Assembly: GCA_035652435.1 (NCBI GenBank)
Contig: DASRDU010000071.1
Location: 27,528 to 91,527, forward strand
Origin: DASRDU01 sp035652435
GTDB lineage: Bacteria > Acidobacteriota > Blastocatellia > RBC074
DNA length: 64,000 nt
Reading direction: 5' to 3'
Below are positions 63,601-64,000 of the stretch, piece by piece. Positions within the stretch are counted from its first letter, which is position 1, and each line of letters starts with the position of its first letter. The translations under genes and the position numbers were made by a program. A model generated the notes under the pieces. It was not told the origin of the DNA, ran no database searches, and was given only the letters and a program-made list of their open reading frames with translations.

Positions 63601-63854
63601 AGTTTGGGGAATCGGTAGACACCTTCTTTGTCGGAAGCGACTTCGAGCGAGCGCACGAGCGTCGGGCTCGAGGCCGTGACCTTCGCGCCCGGAATCGCCG
63701 CGCCGGTCTCATCCCTGACCGTGCCGGAGATGCTGCCGGTATTCTCCTGCGCTAAAGAAGGCGGCGCGGCGAGAAGCATTGCGGCGGCGCACAGTATCAA
63801 ACGCAGCAGGGCGCCGGTGCCGCCGACGGTGTTGGAACATCGAATGAACTTCAT
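60687..63854 (-). CDS. Oar-type TonB-dependent receptor with Gly-rich plug insert
   Basis: A 1,055-aa protein with a signal peptide (LILCAAAMLLAAPPSLAQ). Residues 38-120 are the carboxypeptidase-regulatory-like domain (TGSISGTVRDETGAAIPGAK, VYRFPKLPVGTYTVAVEQGG). The plug follows (VVVSASAEAIDVTSSRTATS, NIFIVDGVDVSNIRNGALGR, EAEYGGALGGVINVTTRSGG) but contains a Gly/Ser/Thr-rich insert at about 175-220. A beta-barrel ends in an aromatic RLGFRLTF C-terminus. A TAGGAG site precedes the ATG. It lies 42 bp from an IS110-type transposase end. Confidence 0.9.
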   Translation of the reverse strand: MKFIRCSNTVGGTGALLRLILCAAAMLLAAPPSLAQENTGSISGTVRDETGAAIPGAKVTASSPTLVRSLEVASDKEGVYRFPKLPVGTYTVAVEQGGFKTSRREGVELRLGDELKLDVTMAAGNVSETVVVSASAEAIDVTSSRTATSLNEKFIDQTPKGRTFNSLLQVAPGVIFDPLAGSAAGGSSGGGMGMAAGGAPTVTTGTNGNNPGGGTGGFSVNGASGSENIFIVDGVDVSNIRNGALGRESAIPFEFVREVQIKTGGLEAEYGGALGGVINVTTRSGGNDFHGDALLQLNTAALNSAPRGFWRLKPSDNSKAEFFRQKEDDYREFFPGFSLGGPVIKDRLNFFGGYYPSVSRFERSLDYSNGARTTTTRVLRHQALARLDYAPTQKIQVNTSFLWHPIRVSGLLLGIDPAVAQPNTNVAAQGGYVPANGYTASFTYTPTGNLILSARYGYKYVNDKGATYGIPTVPFVQYQRATSGSTYTGLPVPSQFAGVAGFNTTTNTFTVEKDTLTRHNVYLDAAYITRLFDRQHSFKAGYSLNRMANAIRDDFPDGSFQIFWGEGFTRGSIQNARGDYGYYVWQDGIRHNASATGRNQGFYIQDAWQVTRRLTLNLGVRFENEFLPPYTKEVNGVRIANPISFGWGDKVAPRLGGAWDVFGDGRWKLSASYGQFYDTMKYELARSSFGGDYWHSRVYKLDNPDITKLNKRAPSALGSLIIDIDNRTIPINSRGELEGIDPDIEPMSQRQWVVSSEHRLPGNLVFTLRYLHQRLVRGIEDIGSYDANENEVYVIGNPGFGQASDKAKTPLGEPFTPKARRDYDGVELRFDQRFGSGRLRNLSYFGSYTWSRLYGNWSGLADSNALGRSQPNVSRAFDLPQGNFDANGKNVFGLLATDRPHTFKLFGSYQLEWRGGSTDFGLAQLAYSGTPISSTVSYGVPFFFRGRGDLGRTPALVQTDLLLAHTISLSERVKARVDMNVTNLFNQGAVTNYNTAINRNGNLPITDAQFFRGINVEALLKPADSSTPPARSPIYGLPLSYQGIREIRLGFRLTF

Positions 63855-63896
63855 TCCTGACTCCTATGATGAATGTCTACTCCGAGGTGAAGGTTT

Positions 63897-64000
63897 TCAG
63901 TCCTCGGCGAGGACAAAGTTGGGGAAATCAGCGAACACCCAGTTGTTCTTCAGCGTCCGGTAGATGATCCCCAGGAATTTGCGGGCCGTGGCGATGATCG
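63897..64000 (-). CDS. IS110-type transposase, C-terminal fragment at the window edge
   Basis: The minus-strand frame is open from the window end to TGA at 63897-63899. The visible residues ATARKFLGIIYRTLKNNW and VFADFPNFVLAED resemble the end of IS110/IS1111-type transposases (ARK-x-L-G-I-I-Y-x-T-L). The N-terminal DEDD part is outside the window. Confidence 0.65.
   Translation of the reverse strand, partial: IIATARKFLGIIYRTLKNNWVFADFPNFVLAED

Overview
The window is GC-rich chromosomal DNA, most likely from an Acidobacteriota bacterium. The grounds are two Oar-type TonB-dependent receptors with an N-terminal carboxypeptidase-regulatory-like domain, several DNA-binding domains (OmpR-type winged helix or BTAD) fused to beta-propellers or TPRs, a DUF1592/DUF1552 pair, many exported NHL and PQQ propellers, and many exported esterases. 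Planctomycetes and Verrucomicrobia share some of these families, so the phylum is an inference. I see no rRNA, tRNA or CRISPR array.

Layout. 1-1425: the end of an unknown protein and a Holliday-resolvase-like nuclease. 1582-12832 (minus strand): exported hydrolase, amidohydrolase, RidA-like protein, GMC oxidoreductase with its small subunit, an AT-rich orphan, a cupin-like protein, an exported aminotransferase, and a PQQ propeller with a cytochrome c. 12965-15864: an accessory island with a small protein/HNH nuclease pair, an attC-like integron site, and an IS630-type element that splits an AT-rich membrane gene. 15865-22375: four NHL propellers around a HupE/UreJ protein. 22459-26631: a beta-lactamase-fold hydrolase, a DUF418 membrane protein with a tandem remnant of its own 3' end, and a 31-codon gene ending in Gly-Gly. 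26632-35232: a BTAD/TPR regulator, a hydrolase/TIM-barrel fusion, a PD40 protein and a winged-helix/PD40 regulator. 35684-55276 (plus strand): a TonB receptor followed by esterases, DUF1592, DUF1552, an ankyrin protein, an esterase/propeller fusion, ThuA, a Gfo/Idh/MocA oxidoreductase, a diheme cytochrome and a PQQ dehydrogenase. 55303-64000: a second winged-helix/PD40 regulator, a membrane protein, cytochrome P460, a hydrolase, a PD-(D/E)XK nuclease, a second TonB receptor and the tail of an IS110-type transposase.

Taken together, most of the window encodes cell-envelope catabolism: TonB receptors for uptake, secreted esterases and sugar-related enzymes, and periplasmic oxidoreductases passing electrons to c-type cytochromes, with one-component regulators nearby. 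No single pathway or substrate can be named from the sequence.

The most unusual signals are not ordinary genes. Nine long intergenic palindromes fall into three families; two copies of one family supply the last five codons and the stop of two unrelated genes. There is a textbook attC-like site, an IS630 insertion that can be undone in frame by removing the element and one TA, and a promoter placed directly before a strong terminator in the leader of a hydrolase gene.
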